This document shows positions 12,345-24,791 of a DNA stretch of 64,000 bases, one piece after another. The notes below the pieces were generated by a model. That model was not told the origin of the DNA and ran no database searches. It saw only the letters and a program-made list of their open reading frames with translations. Numbering within the stretch: position 1 is the first letter of the stretch; the number at the start of each line of letters is the position of its first letter. Source of the stretch: Gossypium raimondii (lineage: Eukaryota; Streptophyta; Magnoliopsida; Malvales; Malvaceae); assembly GCF_025698545.1 (NCBI RefSeq), contig NC_068570.1:50859924-50923923 (forward strand), given 5' to 3'. The translations under genes were made by a program, and so were the position numbers.

Positions 12345-13600
12345 ATAATCGTTGATTCCCCTAAGGCTGGATTAGATACGAATAGAGGATCGCTCAAGGA
12401 TACACTAATTGGTAAAGAAGGAAGGGAGAACAAAGATTCGAGCACCCTCAAGAATGATGATGACTTCGAACTACTTGATGGAGATATCATCACGGGCAAG
12501 GAGGATGGTATGCCATTGATTCAATTTTCTAACCGTATTAATTATATCCTAAGGAAAAGCATGGCTTTATCAGTTATCGTCAAGTTATTGGGAAGGAAGA
12601 TAAGGTTTAATACGCTTTCTAGCAAACTATTTTCCCTTCGGAAACCTTCTCAACCTCTGAAATTGATGGATGTAGAGAATAATTATTTCTTAGTGAAGTT
12701 TCGACCAATAGAAGACTATACTAAAGCTTTAACTAAGAGTTTGTGGGTGATCTTTGGACAATATCTGATTATACAACCATGGACACAAAATTTTTCAACA
12801 ATACAATCATATCCACATAATGTTGTTGCTTGGATACGCCTTCCGGGTCTCCCAAGATATATGTATAAGAAGAAATTGGTTAAAGTCATTGATGAGAGGA
12901 TTGGTACAGTCGTTCGACTAAATGATAATATAGATAATAGTTTTCGAGTTCAGTTCGACAAGATAACAGTGTTTTTAGACCTCAATAAGCCTCTTATTTC
13001 CAGGATCAAAATTGATGATAGAGTTCAATGGATTGAATACGAGTCTTTTCCTAATGTTTAATTTTCCTATGGTTTGTATGGGCATAATAAGAAGCACATC
13101 CTGTCATGAAGGTTGCAATTGATCAACAAGAGATTTCTTAGAATGTCTCTGTACCAACTCCTTCTTGTCCCAATCTGGATTATCAGGCAACTCAAGAGAA
13201 GTATGGACCGTGGATGCTTGTTGAGCGCCAAAAATGGAAAGATGACTAGAATTCTGAAATAGTGAAGGGAGGGTGGCAATCGATGAACCAACATTCGTCT
13301 AGGTTCAATGTATTGCATGATTTACAAGATGATGAAGCTGAAATCTTAGAAAATCATATTCCAAATCCCACGAATCATGGTAGTGGTCAACGAAATGGGA
13401 TTGTTAATTATAGCAGTCCTCTTGTTGAAAAGAAATCTCTTCCTAAACAAATTGAGGAAAAATTAAAAGTTGTCCAAGTTAAAAACCAAAGTCAGGTTTC
13501 ATTGAGTAATATGGTAACTTCTACACCATCCAGTTCAGATTTGGTTAAGACAGGCCAATTAATTAATTAACAATTTTGTTGGGCCCAAATCCTTGACCAA
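12345..13600 (+). pseudogene. LINE ORF1 (DUF4283-type nucleic-acid-binding protein), broken
   Basis: An open stretch to 13060 shows the plant LINE ORF1 core: LVKFRPIEDYTKAL, then WVIFGQYLIIQPW, AWIRLPGLP and a VRLNDNIDNSFRVQFD region. This matches the DUF4283 domain that precedes a zinc knuckle. After a stop at about 13060 the knuckle follows in degenerate form (YGLYGHNKKH, lead Cys lost), then a tail (SRFNVLHDLQDDEAE) at 13262-13570. ORF1 proteins bind the element's RNA. Non-functional here. Confidence 0.8.
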
Positions 13601-14199
13601 AAATGAAAAAAAAAGGACATTGTATGGCATCTACATCGTTAGGCTCGTCCAGTAAGGATTTTGCCACTATCTTATATTCGGGCCAAGAAAATAAATGCCC
13701 CCCAAAGCCTAGTCCTCACTTTAAAGTGTAATGAATTAAATAATGAGCCTAAGATTAATATGGTCATTTTCAAAGTGTTGACAGAGTCTATCTCCAAGTC
13801 CAAAAGTTAGTAGAAAGGAATATGGGAATTTTTCTTGACCCCAAGCATAATTTTGTTGTTTCTTCTTATGAAAACAGTGATCCGAACATTCCAAAAGACG
13901 TGAATTTGGCTAAAAGGAACTAGGTATTGGCATGGAATCTAATTTACTAAGACATGGGCAGATGAGAAGTGTTAATCGAAGACTGAAAAAGCCACCCAAT
14001 ATTTTGAAGAACAAAGGCAGTAAGTTTAAGGTTCGTGGGCTCTTTAAAGTTCCTATTGCTAAGGCAAGGCTATGAATCGCATTGCTAATAGTTTAAAGTC
14101 AAATTTAGTTGTTGAGGATCTTATGGATTCAGTGAAATTGGAGGGTATTGAAGCTACCTCTGCTGATTTGTAAGCCTTTCTCGATACTCCATTGTAACT

Positions 14200-14976
14200 A
14201 TCTTTTATGATATTTTCCAAATTTATTTGTTTGGAATTGCCAGGGTTGTGTTAGCCCTAATTTTTTTTGTGTGGTTAAAGATTATTTTCAAGATTATGAG
14301 GTTGAGGTTGTTGCATTTCTGAAAACCAGAGTTAATGGGTTAAAATTTGATGGAATTATTTTGAAATTGGGATTCAATTACTCTCACAGAATTGAATTTA
14401 TGGGTTTTTTTTAGGAATATGGCTTTATTGGAAGAATTCCGTGAAGTTAGACATTCTTCTCAATCATCCCCAATTTATTCATTGCTGGATTGATAGGTAA
14501 GGTGTCTGTAAAAGTTTTGTTGCTACTTTTATTTACGGTAGTCCCGACAGAAGTAAACAGAAGTTTCTGTGGCAAGGTTTATCTCATGTAGCTGCTCAAA
14601 TTCATTTACCTTGGATTTTAGCGAGAGATTTTAATTTTTTTCATCTCACCTGATGAGAAGAGAGGAGGATGACTAGTTACTTGGGAATATTCACTCTTTA
14701 TGGATTTTTTGGCTAATAACAGATTAAGGGATCTTGGGTTTAAAGAGCCTATGTTTACGTGGTAGAATGGGAGAATTTTTGAAAGAATTGATTGAGTTGT
14801 TGGAAATATAGAGAGGGGACGAAATTTTTTAAAAGCTTTGGTTTACCATCTCCCGAAACTAAAGTCCGATCATAGACCTTTTTTCATTTATCTAGGCGAT
14901 ACTGGTAAAAGGAAGGTACATCAACCATTCCCCTTCTTAGCAGTGTGGAAAAACATCCTACTTTTAATTATTTTAT
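14200..14976 (+). pseudogene. LINE ORF2 endonuclease domain, broken
   Basis: Traces of the apurinic-type endonuclease appear in shifting frames: an NCQG start near 14235, then ILARDFNFF and SPDEKRGG at about 14615-14665, LGFKEPMFTW near 14735, RIFERID, and LPKLKSDHRPFF at about 14850-14885. In active LINEs this domain nicks target DNA. Several stops and frame changes make it inactive. It ends abruptly at the Tekay insertion (14977). Confidence 0.75.
14972..14976. repeat. Target-site duplication of Tekay element, left (TTTAT)
   Basis: TTTAT here and again at 26870-26874, directly outside the two LTR ends. This perfect 5-bp duplication marks the insertion into the LINE. Confidence 0.9.
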
Positions 14977-15994
14977 TATAACACCCTAAACCCGGTCTAG
15001 ACGTCAAGGCCAAGTCTGAAGAATTACATTGACAATACTAGAAACCCACATTTATAGTCGTAGATAAAACAAAAGGAAGTCATTCAACACATCATAAAAA
15101 TCATAAAAATCAACCAATCATTCAACAATCATAAAACATCGTACTACTGAAGAGTACTGAAATTTACTAATAGTATAATTAAAGGGTAATAAAGTGATTG
15201 ACCGAGCCGACCGATCAAGTCTGTAACCCACCTGAAATTCAATCAACATAAAGTGAGTTGTGAACCCTGTGCATAATAGTAATAGATTTAGATAAAGCAC
15301 AATTACAAGAATAGTTATCGGATCTTAGGTTCCAATCAGAATTAGAAGACACTCAGTACCAATTTACCGTATCAATTTTATAACAGAATAATTCTAGTTC
15401 AGATACAGAACAAATCAGTAACAGATGCAATTATTCTTACCCCTATCCTCTGCACACCATCTCTGACCATCCCAACACATTGTTTAGGGTATTAAATACC
15501 TATCTAGCCCTACACATCACTTAGTGTGAGTACGACATTTTTCAGAATATTTGTAGCTCAGTTGCTAGATCAATAGGTGAATAATGTCGATTTCACATAT
15601 AAGTAGTGGCCTAGCCACCAAATCAGAACAGACCACTTCCTTCTTTACATGACTTCCTACCCAATGCAATCGTAGATTACAGATATCAAACTTACACATA
15701 GCCATTCAGATTCAATAAACATTTGTATAATCAGAATCTCAATCTTAAATTATTAGATAACATTCATAAGGTCTAATTCAGATCATACATATACACTACG
15801 GACGGCCTACATTTGCGTTAACAACTCATACGACTCTAGAGATGAATTCCAAAACTGTCCCACACGCCCGTGTGACTCCACACAGTCTGGTACACACCCG
15901 TGTGCCAAGTCATGTGTCATACACAAGCAAACACATGCCCGTGTGGTCTGCCTGTGTGATCCTAAATCACAAACAGTAAGGCACACGGCCTGGA

Positions 15995-18753
15995 TGTAAC
16001 AGCCCGATTCTGGGCCTAGTCGGAATAGTGGTTTCGGGACCACAAATCCGACGAGGGAAAATATGGTTATTCTTATATTTTTATGGTCTACAATTTCACG
16101 GAAAATTTTCGTAAAAATTTCGTTCGAAAATTTCGACGTTTGGGCACTCAATTTAGTCAAAAGGACTAAATTGTAAAAAGTGCAAAAGTTGAGTTCTACA
16201 TGTTAGAAGTGTCTAATTGTTATGAAATTATAATTTGGGGGTCCTTATGTGGTAATTAGACCATTAGTGGTTGATGGGAAAAAATAGACATAAGAAATGG
16301 GTGAAATAGATTTTTTTTAAGTGGGGGCATTTTAGTCATTTGGTAATAAAAAGAATAAAATGGGAAAAAGATGACAAAAATCATCATCTTCTTCATTAGG
16401 ACGAAATCAGCAAGGGGGGAAGCCATAGTTAGGGTTTTCAAGCTTCCAAGCTCGATAGTAAGTGATTCCAAGCCCCGTTTTTAATGTTCTTTACGTTTTT
16501 GAGATCCCGGTAGCTTAATTTAGCTTATTCTAGCAATAATTCGTGTTAGAGTTTATATTTGGAAAAATACCCATAGGTGAAAAGTGTTTATTTTGCTGTT
16601 TTATGGTGGAATATGAAGCTAGAAATTATGTTAAACAACTTTAGCTAAGTGATTTTAAACGAAAACGGGTAAATTGACATAATCGGTAAAAATACCTAAT
16701 GTTCATAAGTACATGTTAGAGTGAGAATTTGATGTTGCCATAGAAGGGAAAAGTGTTCAGCATGTCATAAAACATAAGAATATGAGATGAAGTTTTATTT
16801 CCGAGCCTTGGGGAAAAAATGTAAATATGCAAAAGTTTGGGGGCAAAATTGTAATTTTTCAAAAAGTTGGGTGGAGGATTATTTTAATAAATGTGAACAT
16901 TAAATGAGTTAATTTTGCTATTATAGATCAAGAAAGACGAGAAGATTACCTCAAACGAGGAAAAGAAAAGATAGTGGAGTAAAGTGCAAAATTACGATAT
17001 TTTGCACCGAGGTAAGTAAACATGTGATTTAATGCATTATTTGGATATCGTTCAATATAAGTTGAGATTTAATTGAACATAGAATAAATTTTTGGCAAAA
17101 TTCTAAAAATGTTGTTAAATTGGGAAAGGTGGTAAGGTGTGGTAAAACACGGGTTTTGGTTGAACACTCGGAATAGGCCGGAGCATATTGCATATAAAGG
17201 GGTTGTTGTGTGCTGATTCCCCGATTCATTGGTGGTTGCTAAGTGCTGATCCCACCGTATTTTAAATGTGAAAGGGGGTTGCTAAGTGCTGATTCCCCCG
17301 AGGGGTTGCTAAGTGCTGATTCCCCTAATTATTGGTGGTTGCTAAGTGCTGATTCCACCGTATTTTAAATGTGAGAGGGGGTTGCTAAGTGCTGATTCCC
17401 CCGAGGGGTTGCTAAGTGCTGATTCCCCTATTCATTGGTGGTTGCTAAGTGCTGATTCCACCGTATTTTAAATGTGAGAGGGGGTTGCTAAGTGCTGATT
17501 CCCCCGAGGGGTTGCTGTGTGCTGATTCCCCGATTCATTGGTGGTTGCTAAGTGCTGAATCCACCGATAACGGTTAACATTCCGAGTGTTCAACGAGTAA
17601 ATTGGGAAGGTGAACATATGTATATGGTGGACGAGTTTATGGGAGGAATGTTGGGTTTGATATTTAATCAACCCATGTATGTGATAGGAGGAAATATCAA
17701 AAGTACAAAAGAAACAATGTAAACACAAAACTGTTTTGAACAACAGCAGTTGGGCAACTTTGAAAAATCACCATAAATGGTGGAAAATGAATTAGAGGCT
17801 GAATGATATATGAAATTGAATCTGAATGTGTCTAATTTTACATGAAAGAAACAAAGTAATCAAAAGAGTTGTATATTTTGGGATATTTTAATTTTATTGA
17901 AACAGGACTGGATTGATTTCGAAATCCCCTGTTCCAACTTTGGAAAATCACAAAAAATTTTACAAAAGTATTTATGGCTTGAAATTTATATGCTTGGATT
18001 CCTTATTGAGTCTATTTTTAATAGAAACAAACGATAGCATTTTTTGAAATTTGTACAGAGATTTATGTGAATTTTAGTAAGGGAAGGTCAGGACTGTCGG
18101 GCAGTGAAACAGGGGAAGATTCAATGAATAAACTGTACTAATTGGCCAGACAAAAAATTATGAAAATTTTATGGTGAAAAGGTATATGAATCTAGTTTCA
18201 GGAAAAATTTACGGAATTCAATTTTGAGCCCTGTATCTCCAGATAAAAATAAATTGGTAACCATGACGCAGGAAAACAGTTTGCTGGAAATTGAACAAAC
18301 AATAGATTTAATTTGTGACTAAAATTGTTTTATGGTGGAATCATGTGAGAAATTTATTTATTTGTCATATGTTTACTTACTAAGCTATATGCTTACTCGT
18401 TTTAATTTTCCCCTTGATTATAGTGATATCCATCAACCCGGAACTTGGACGGAGTCAGACAATCATCCACACTATCATCAACGTTTGGGTATTTTGCAAC
18501 TAGTATTCCGGAAATATGGCATGTATAGACGACTTCATGTAATGTGGAGTAACTATGTATATATACATGTTATGATTCGGTTTAAATTGTGGTGTTTATT
18601 AATGGTTAAATTGTGTATGATTATACAACTGAATTTGCTTGGGAATATTGAAATTGTGTTTGAGATATTGCAGGAGGTTTTATGTAAAAATAAGCAGAAA
18701 TGCTGCCGAATTTTTTAAAAAAAAAATCTAGTAATACCTCATACTCTGTTCCA
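15995..18753 (+). mobile_element. Solo LTR nested in the Tekay 3' LTR
   Basis: Begins TGTAACAGCCCG. CTGGA stands directly before it (15990-15994) and directly after it (18754-18758). The intact sibling LTR at 24792-26869 runs through the matching site without interruption (GGTCTGGACACACG near 25750). The sequence is homologous to the solo LTR at 34487-37245: GTGGTTTCGGGACCACAAAT, CGAAAATTTCGACGTTTGGG, and the AGTTGAGTTCTACATGTTAGA region. It lacks about 29 terminal bases (ending ...TGTTACA) that the sibling has. No coding domains. Probably left after recombination between two LTRs. Confidence 0.85.
17199..17565 (+). repeat. Array of 11 hairpin-forming units in the solo LTR
   Basis: Each unit has a core close to TTGCTAAGTGCTGATT flanked by complementary arms. 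Three arm types alternate: GGTGG/CCACC, GGGGG/CCCCC and GGGG/CCCC. A GGTGG, a GGGGG and a GGGG unit with a TATTTTAAATGTGAGA spacer form a higher-order repeat of exactly 103 bp, starting at 17231, 17334, 17437 and 17540. The two sides of each arm change together, keeping the pairing. Seen directly in the sequence; function unknown. Confidence 0.9.
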
Positions 18754-19980
18754 CTGGACACACGTCCGTGTCTCTGGCCTATGTGGTCTCTAACAAACAG
18801 TTAGTCATACGGACATGCCTGTGCCTCTGGCCTGTGTAGTCTCTAAATCACAAATAGTTAGTCACACGGCCTAGACACACATCCATGTATCTAGCCCGTA
18901 TGGCCTCTAAATCACAAATAGTAAGTCATACGGCCTAGACACACTCCCGTGTCCTTAGCCCGTGTGAACCCTGCACTAGCATGCCCACATACGGCTAGGG
19001 CACACGCCCGTTTCCCCTGCCCATGTGGCTTGAATTGGGTAAACAATGTGTTACACGGCCTACGGCATGGCTATGTGGTGCCAACAACCATGTTTTTCGA
19101 CGTCTAAAATTCACAAAATTTAAGGTTTTCGGTATGCACCTGAAACGATTTCAAAGTAGTAACAACGTAGAGGAGTTTCGAAGTCTAAAATGATCATCCA
19201 ATAACTCAATCAACCAACTTTATCAACAACAATGCACAATTATACTCAAAATACCTATATCGAAAGTTTCGGCACAAACTTTCAATGAAATCAATACTTA
19301 TGGAAGATTAACAATGATTACTCAAATTGACGTGATGAGGTTCGCTACTTTCAATATCCCCGCCTAATAGGGAAACCAAATTATTGACTATCAGAGATTC
19401 ACAAATACACTCGAAACAACCAATTCAGAGTATGCAATGAAGAATAAAATGAAAAAACCCTGAAAGTAAACGAATTGATAGTGAAACTTACTTAATAACC
19501 TTCCAATTGAGAAAGCTAACAGCGTAACTTGAACTAGTCCCGTATTCTTTATGACAATGATCAAAATAAAGAATAAAAGAGAAAAGATTGAAAAAAAATT
19601 AAAGAAAATAAAGAAGAGGAAAGGAAAAATGGAAGAAGAAGAACTAACGTTAATTATTAATTAACGTCCACTCAGATTCCTAGTATTTAGCAAAAATGTT
19701 CCCTATCACATACTCCGAGGCTCGAATCTAGGACCAAATGAAATACAGAAGCTTAACCAGTAAGCCAACAATTTCATTCTTAACACAGGTTTACTCTAAA
19801 TTAAACTTAAATATGACATTCAAGGATAGAGGTTATCTTAAATTAAAATAACAAAATTCCTAAAGATACGACTCAAACTCCTGACCCCAACCACGTAAAC
19901 AGAGCACAGGACCACAGATACAAAGACTTAATTATGACAAAATCCAACAGTCTAACATCTAAATTTTTGGGGCATTACAA

Positions 19981-19994
19981 CTCTCTCCCCTAAA
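19981..19994 (-). promoter_or_regulatory. Polypurine tract of Tekay element
   Basis: On the minus strand TTTAGGGGAGAGAG lies one base before the 3' LTR start. This is the plus-strand primer site used in reverse transcription. Confidence 0.8.
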
Positions 19995-20029
19995 GAAATT
20001 TCGGCCTCAAAATTTACCTGACTTAAACA

Positions 20030-20400
20030 AATACGAGTACTGTCGTCGAATTGACTCTTCGGGTTCCCACGTAGCTTCCTCAGTGCCATGATTCCACCAC
20101 AACACTTTAACTAAATGAATAGTTTTTTTCTCAATACCTTAATGTCCCGATCCAGAATTTGGATAGGTTCCTCCTCAAATGTTAAGTCCGGACATACCTC
20201 AATTTCCTCAATTGGAACAATGTGCGATAAATTAGATAGATATCGTCTCAGCATCGAGATCTGAAACGCGTCATGAATTCGCTCTAACTTTGGCGGTAAT
20301 TCTAATTGATAGACAACAGGTCCAATATGTTTCAAAATGTGATAAGGTCCAATGAACCTCAGGCTCAACTTGCCCTTACGTCCAAATCGGAGGACCTTTT
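20030..20400 (-). pseudogene. Tekay integrase C-terminus and chromodomain
   Basis: Contains LRFIGPYHILKHIGPVVYQL and LERIHDAFQISMLRRY, the conserved end of plant gypsy integrases. After a frame change comes a chromodomain with VLWWNHGTEEATWEPEE at about 20050-20105. In chromoviruses this domain steers integration to particular chromatin. The frame is broken near 20130. Confidence 0.85.
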
Positions 20401-20578
20401 TACCACGGTGACACTTTTTTCAGGAACACTTTGTCACTGACAGTAAACTCAATGTCTTTTTTCTTTAAATCTACATAAGATTTTTGTCGATCAGAAGCGG
20501 CTTTAAGACGATCACGGATCAACTTGATAGTATCCTTAATTTCAGAAACTAGCTCGAGGCCCAAAACCCAATGTTCAC

Positions 20579-21250
20579 TTAACTCAATCCAACACCGAGA
20601 GCCTCGTAAAGTGCCACCTGAATACTAGACTGGAAGTTGTTATTGTATGCAAATTCAGCTAATTGTAAGTAATCTTCCCAACTACCTCTAAAATCTATTA
20701 CACAACCCCAAAGAATATCCTCCAAGATCTGAACTCGCTCAAACTGTCCGTCGGTCTGAGAATGATACGCGGTACTAAAATCAAGTCGAGTGCCTAAAGC
20801 CTCATGAAGCTTCTTCCAAAACTGAGGCGTGAAACGGGGATCTCTATCGGAAATAATCAAAACTAGAATCTCGTGTAGTCTCACAATTTCAACAACATAC
20901 AACTTAGTGAACTTCTGCAGAGCATAATATGTCCTGATAGGGATGAAATAAGAAGATTTGGTCAAGCGATCCATAATAACCCAAACTGAATCTTTCTTAG
21001 TAGGAGTTAAAGGTAACCCACTAACAAAATTCATCGTTACCCACTCCCACTTCCACTAAGGGATCTTAACTGATTGAAGCAATCCTGAGGGTAACTGATG
21101 TTCAGTCTTGACCTTTTGACACGTCAGACAGTTTGATACAAAGGCAACCACTTTCTGTTTCAGACCAGGCCACTAATAAAGTTCATGGAGATTCGGATAC
21201 ATTTTATTTCACCAAGATGCATATAATAAGGGCTACTATGCACCTCCTGT
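20579..21250 (-). pseudogene. Tekay integrase core, broken
   Basis: Shows MNFVSGLPLTPTKKDSVWVI, DRLTKSSYFIP, ISDRDPRFTPQFWKKL and STAYHSQTDGQFERV, the central Asp/Asp and TDGQ motifs of the rve core. The HHCC zinc region upstream (21050-21250) is disrupted. The ORF from 21034 is followed by stops. Integrase inserts the DNA copy into the host genome. Confidence 0.85.
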
Positions 21251-21599
21251 AGAATCGATCACCTCAAAACCTTATCATTAGGCACACAAATCCGACCCTT
21301 GAAACACAAGACATTGTTGTTGTTCAAACTAAAATCTAAAACTTCATTCGAATTAATTTGTTGCAATCACTGAGCCAATGACTCATCGCTCAACTATTTA
21401 CTTCGAAACTGCTCGACCCACGTCGGTTTAACCTGCAGTTCGACTAATAGTCCCCCGTCCTTAGATAAATTCAGACGAGCAAACATAACTCTCGGGTCAG
21501 TTATTACTCTACGGCTCAGAGCATACCACATTAGCCTTACCGAGATGATACTTTATCGTATAGTTATAATCCTTAAGCAACTCAACCCACCGACGCTAC

Positions 21600-21900
21600 C
21601 TAAGATTTAACTCTTTTTGAGTTAACTAACACTTGAGGCTCTTGTGATCACTGTAAATGATACACCTCTCACCATAAAAATAATGCCGCCAAATTTTTAA
21701 AGCAAACACAACTGTAGCCAACTCAAAATCGTGCGTAGGGTAGTTGCCCTCGTATGTCTTAAGCTGTCGTAATGCGTAAGCTACCACTTTACCATCTTGC
21801 ATTAAAACACATTCTAGACTAACGTGCAACGCATCACTGAAAACCATAAACTCCTGACCCGACTCTGGTTGAACTAGAACAAGAGCTTGCATCAAGACAG
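21600..21900 (-). pseudogene. Tekay RNase H domain, broken
   Basis: [24 protein letters not shown] and [28 protein letters not shown] are the RT-linked RNase H of Ty3/gypsy, followed by [15 protein letters not shown]. Open from 21895 to 21626, but cut off from the reverse transcriptase by stops. In a live element it degrades the RNA strand of the hybrid. Confidence 0.85.
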
Positions 21901-22840
21901 ACTTGAACCTTTTAAAACTAAACTACTGATATTTGGACTACACAAATGGAGAATTCTTACACAATAGCTTCGTCAGAGGTGATACAATCAAAAAGAATCC
22001 CTCGACAAACCTTCGGTAGTAACCCGCTAAGCCCAGGAAACTATGAAGCTCAAGCACATTTCTTGGTTGTTTCTACTCCACTATAGCTTTTATTTTCTTG
22101 AGTTCAACCCGGATCCCTTCAGCAGTTACAACATACCCCAGAAAAGAAACCTCCTACAACCAGAATTCACATTTACTAAACTTAGCGTACAATTATTTTT
22201 CTCGCAATCTCTGGAAAACAATACGAAAATGTTTATCATGTTCAGAATCGGTCTTGGAATAAATCAATATGTCATCGATAAAAACTACCACAAACTGATT
22301 CAAATATGATTGGAACACCCGATTCATTAAATTCATAAATGCCACCAGGTATTTGTCAACCAAAAAGGCATTACTATAAACTCGTAATGTCCATAATGAG
22401 TCACGAAGGTAATCTTGGACACATCAGTCTCTTTAACCTTAAACTGATGGTAACCAGAACAGAAATCGATCTTAAAGAAAACAAATGCCCTACGAAATTG
22501 GTCAAATAAGTCGTCAATCATCGGTAACGGATACTTATTCTTGATTGTCAATTTGTTCAACTGTCGGTAATCGATACACATCCTCATCGATCTATCTTTT
22601 TTCTTAACAAACAATATTGATTCCCCCATGAAGACACACTCGGTCGAATGAACCCTTTGCCGAGAAGTTCCTGAAGTTGAGCTTTCAGCTCTATCTGCTT
22701 CTTCGGTACCATATGGTAAGGTGCAATAGACACCGGAGCAGTACCCGATAATAAATCGATGTCGAACTCAACCTCTTTATTCGAAGGTATTCTAGGCAAT
22801 TCTTTAGAAAAAACATCCAGAAAGTCTCTCACAGTACGAA
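21900..22840 (-). pseudogene. Tekay reverse transcriptase, broken
   Basis: [22 protein letters not shown] starts the region, followed by [35 protein letters not shown] and, near 22245-22285, the catalytic FIDDILIYS. Order and spacing are normal for Ty3/gypsy, but several frame changes (for example near 22600 and 22380) interrupt the domain. Confidence 0.88.
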
Positions 22841-22844
22841 TGTC

Positions 22845-23300
22845 TCATACAAAAAGCTTTGGAGGAACAGAGTCGGATAGGTAAGAAAGGTATGCCTCAC
22901 ACCCTTTTCGAACTAGCTTATCAACTACAAGAGCAGACATTACATTGAAAAGGTAATCTCGACACTCACCAATTATGACAACCTCGACATTCTCATTTGT
23001 CCTCAGAATAACTCTCTTAGATGCACAATCTAGACTGACCCGATACTTTACGAGCCAATCCATTCCCAAAATCAGATTAAATTCATCAAAAGGCAACTCT
23101 ATTAGGTCCACCAGGAATACCATACTCTGAATCTCTAAGGGTACTCATCTAAATACCCTATCAACCTATACAAACTAACCCAAATGATTAATCACAAAAA
23201 ACTCTCTAGCAGCATTCTCAGCAGTTAAACCCAAATTTGCAAAAATAATATTAGTTATATATGAGTGAGTAGACCCAATGTACCTGCTATAACATCAGTA
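22845..23300 (-). pseudogene. Tekay aspartic protease region, broken
   Basis: ILGMDWLVKYRVSLDC is the conserved C-terminal part of the gypsy protease. The open stretch starts at 23123 and the catalytic DTGA-type part upstream is disrupted. The enzyme matures the polyprotein in active elements. Confidence 0.75.
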
Positions 23301-23479
23301 TCATCACTATCTTCTCGGCGACTCGCGCCTTAGTCTGACTCGCACCTTTACCCGATGCTATCTGCCCTATACCAGAACTGTTGCCTCCTCTACCAGCACC
23401 ACGACCCCTAGGTGGTTGCTGAACTACTCTCGGAGGCTAAACAGAACCCTGAGTTGTAGTCTATACCCTAACTGGCACT

Positions 23480-24422
23480 TGATCTGGTCGATGGGGGCAA
23501 TCCTTAACCCAATGCTCCATCAACCCACAACGGAAGCATACTCCTAATCTTCTCTAGCACTCGCCCGGATGGCGCTTTCTATAGTCACTACAAGGCTGAA
23601 TCTCGCTCACTGCAGCTGATGCTCGATCCTCGGAGGCCAGTCAAACCTTGCCCGTTTCTTAGAGCACTGTCCAGAACTAGAGGGACCTGAATCCCTCTTA
23701 GTCTTACTTTGATCTCTCTCGCGGTCGTGCGTCTCATGCTCAAAGCCTTTTACCTCTTCCACGATCTTAGCCTTCTCAATTAGGGTTGCAAAAACCCACT
23801 TCCTTTGAGGAGCTATTAGAACTCGCAGATCATAACGCAATCATTACTCAAATCTCACACATTTATCATCGTCAGACGCTACTAAAGCTCGTACATAGCT
23901 ACTTAGCCTTAGAAACTCCGCATCATACTTGGCCATAGATCGATCGCCTTGAACCAAGCTCATAAACTCGCATTGGCGAGCCTCCACATAACTCGCCCCC
24001 ACATACTTACTCTGAAAGGCGTTCTTGAAATACTTCTAGTTAAATTTTTCGGGCTGAGCACCTTGCTTAACTATTAGCCATAATTAGTAGTCTCCGTCCC
24101 GGAGCAGGGACATAACACCACTCAATTTCTAAGTGAGAGTGCAGTCAATATCGGTCATGATACGCTCGGTGGCCTCCAACCAGTATTCAGCAACAGTAGG
24201 AGCGACTCCAATAACGCCCCTAAACAACTCAGCACCATTCGACCGAAGCCACTCAGTAATCGACCCTCGGCCTCCAGATCCAGAATGGGTCCCAGTAACC
24301 CTTTCCCACACCCGAATCATAGCTTGGGATAGTGCATCATCCCCGGTCGTCAGAGTTTGGGACTCTGTCTCAGTAAGAGTACCAACTCTCTTGCTGGTAT
24401 CTAAATTGAGCATGCTACCCAT
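23480..24422 (-). pseudogene. Tekay Gag with CCHC zinc knuckle, broken
   Basis: The N-part (24422-24129) has SNGAELFRGVIGVAPTVAEY and EATERIM, the retrotransposon gag pattern. A middle segment (23840-23607) is basic. The zinc knuckle CFRCGLMEHWVKDC is intact at 23497-23538. Stops and frameshifts separate the parts. Gag packages the element's RNA in active copies. Confidence 0.8.
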
Positions 24423-24774
24423 AAAGGATGACTCTGCTCAAGCTCTTCCGCGTCTACGAAGCCCACGTGACCCACGTCAACGACTACTATGCAAACTCAT
24501 AATATCAGTTTATCTATAATGTCAAAGTGCACAAATTAGTTCGAGGCTTAAGAGCTCCTAACAGCTCATATCAGAGTATTTAACTAGATAGCAGTTTAAC
24601 CACTATAGTATCTCTACTAGTCGCGACAACAATGCAGAAATACTTACAGGTTCGAAGGCTCAGTCATTTACAAAAACTAGTTTTCAGAATAATTCAGATA
24701 TCTTATTTTCATTTAACTACCCTTTGTAACACACATTGTGAGCCCAAAACACAATCCGAGTGTTGACTAACCTG

Positions 24775-24786
24775 GCTCTGATACCA
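24775..24786 (-). promoter_or_regulatory. Primer-binding site (initiator tRNA-Met)
   Basis: On the minus strand TGGTATCAGAGC, complementary to the 3' end of plant initiator tRNA-Met, starts five bases after the 5' LTR. It shows the element reads on the minus strand. Confidence 0.92.
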
Positions 24787-24791
24787 CTAAA

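Larger units (their letters stand above)
14977..19979 (-). repeat. 3' LTR of Tekay element (carries a nested solo LTR)
   Basis: Homologous along its length to 24792-26869, apart from the 2759-bp insertion at 15995-18753 and its 5-bp duplication. Net LTR length is about 2.24 kb. The edge at 14977 reads TATAACACCC, a mutated form of TGTTACACCCC. ACACGG/CCGTGT words lie on both sides of the nested insertion (15860-15990 and 18758-19080). Confidence 0.9.

Noticed and set aside
12224-12499. 91-codon minus-strand ORF rich in Ser
   Set aside because: It runs antisense to the LINE ORF1 start and has no domain; a shadow of the plus-strand frame.
17199-17565. Regular repeats resembling a CRISPR array
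   Set aside because: The spacers are themselves repeated, the units are palindromic, and the array lies inside a plant LTR. It is a tandem repeat.
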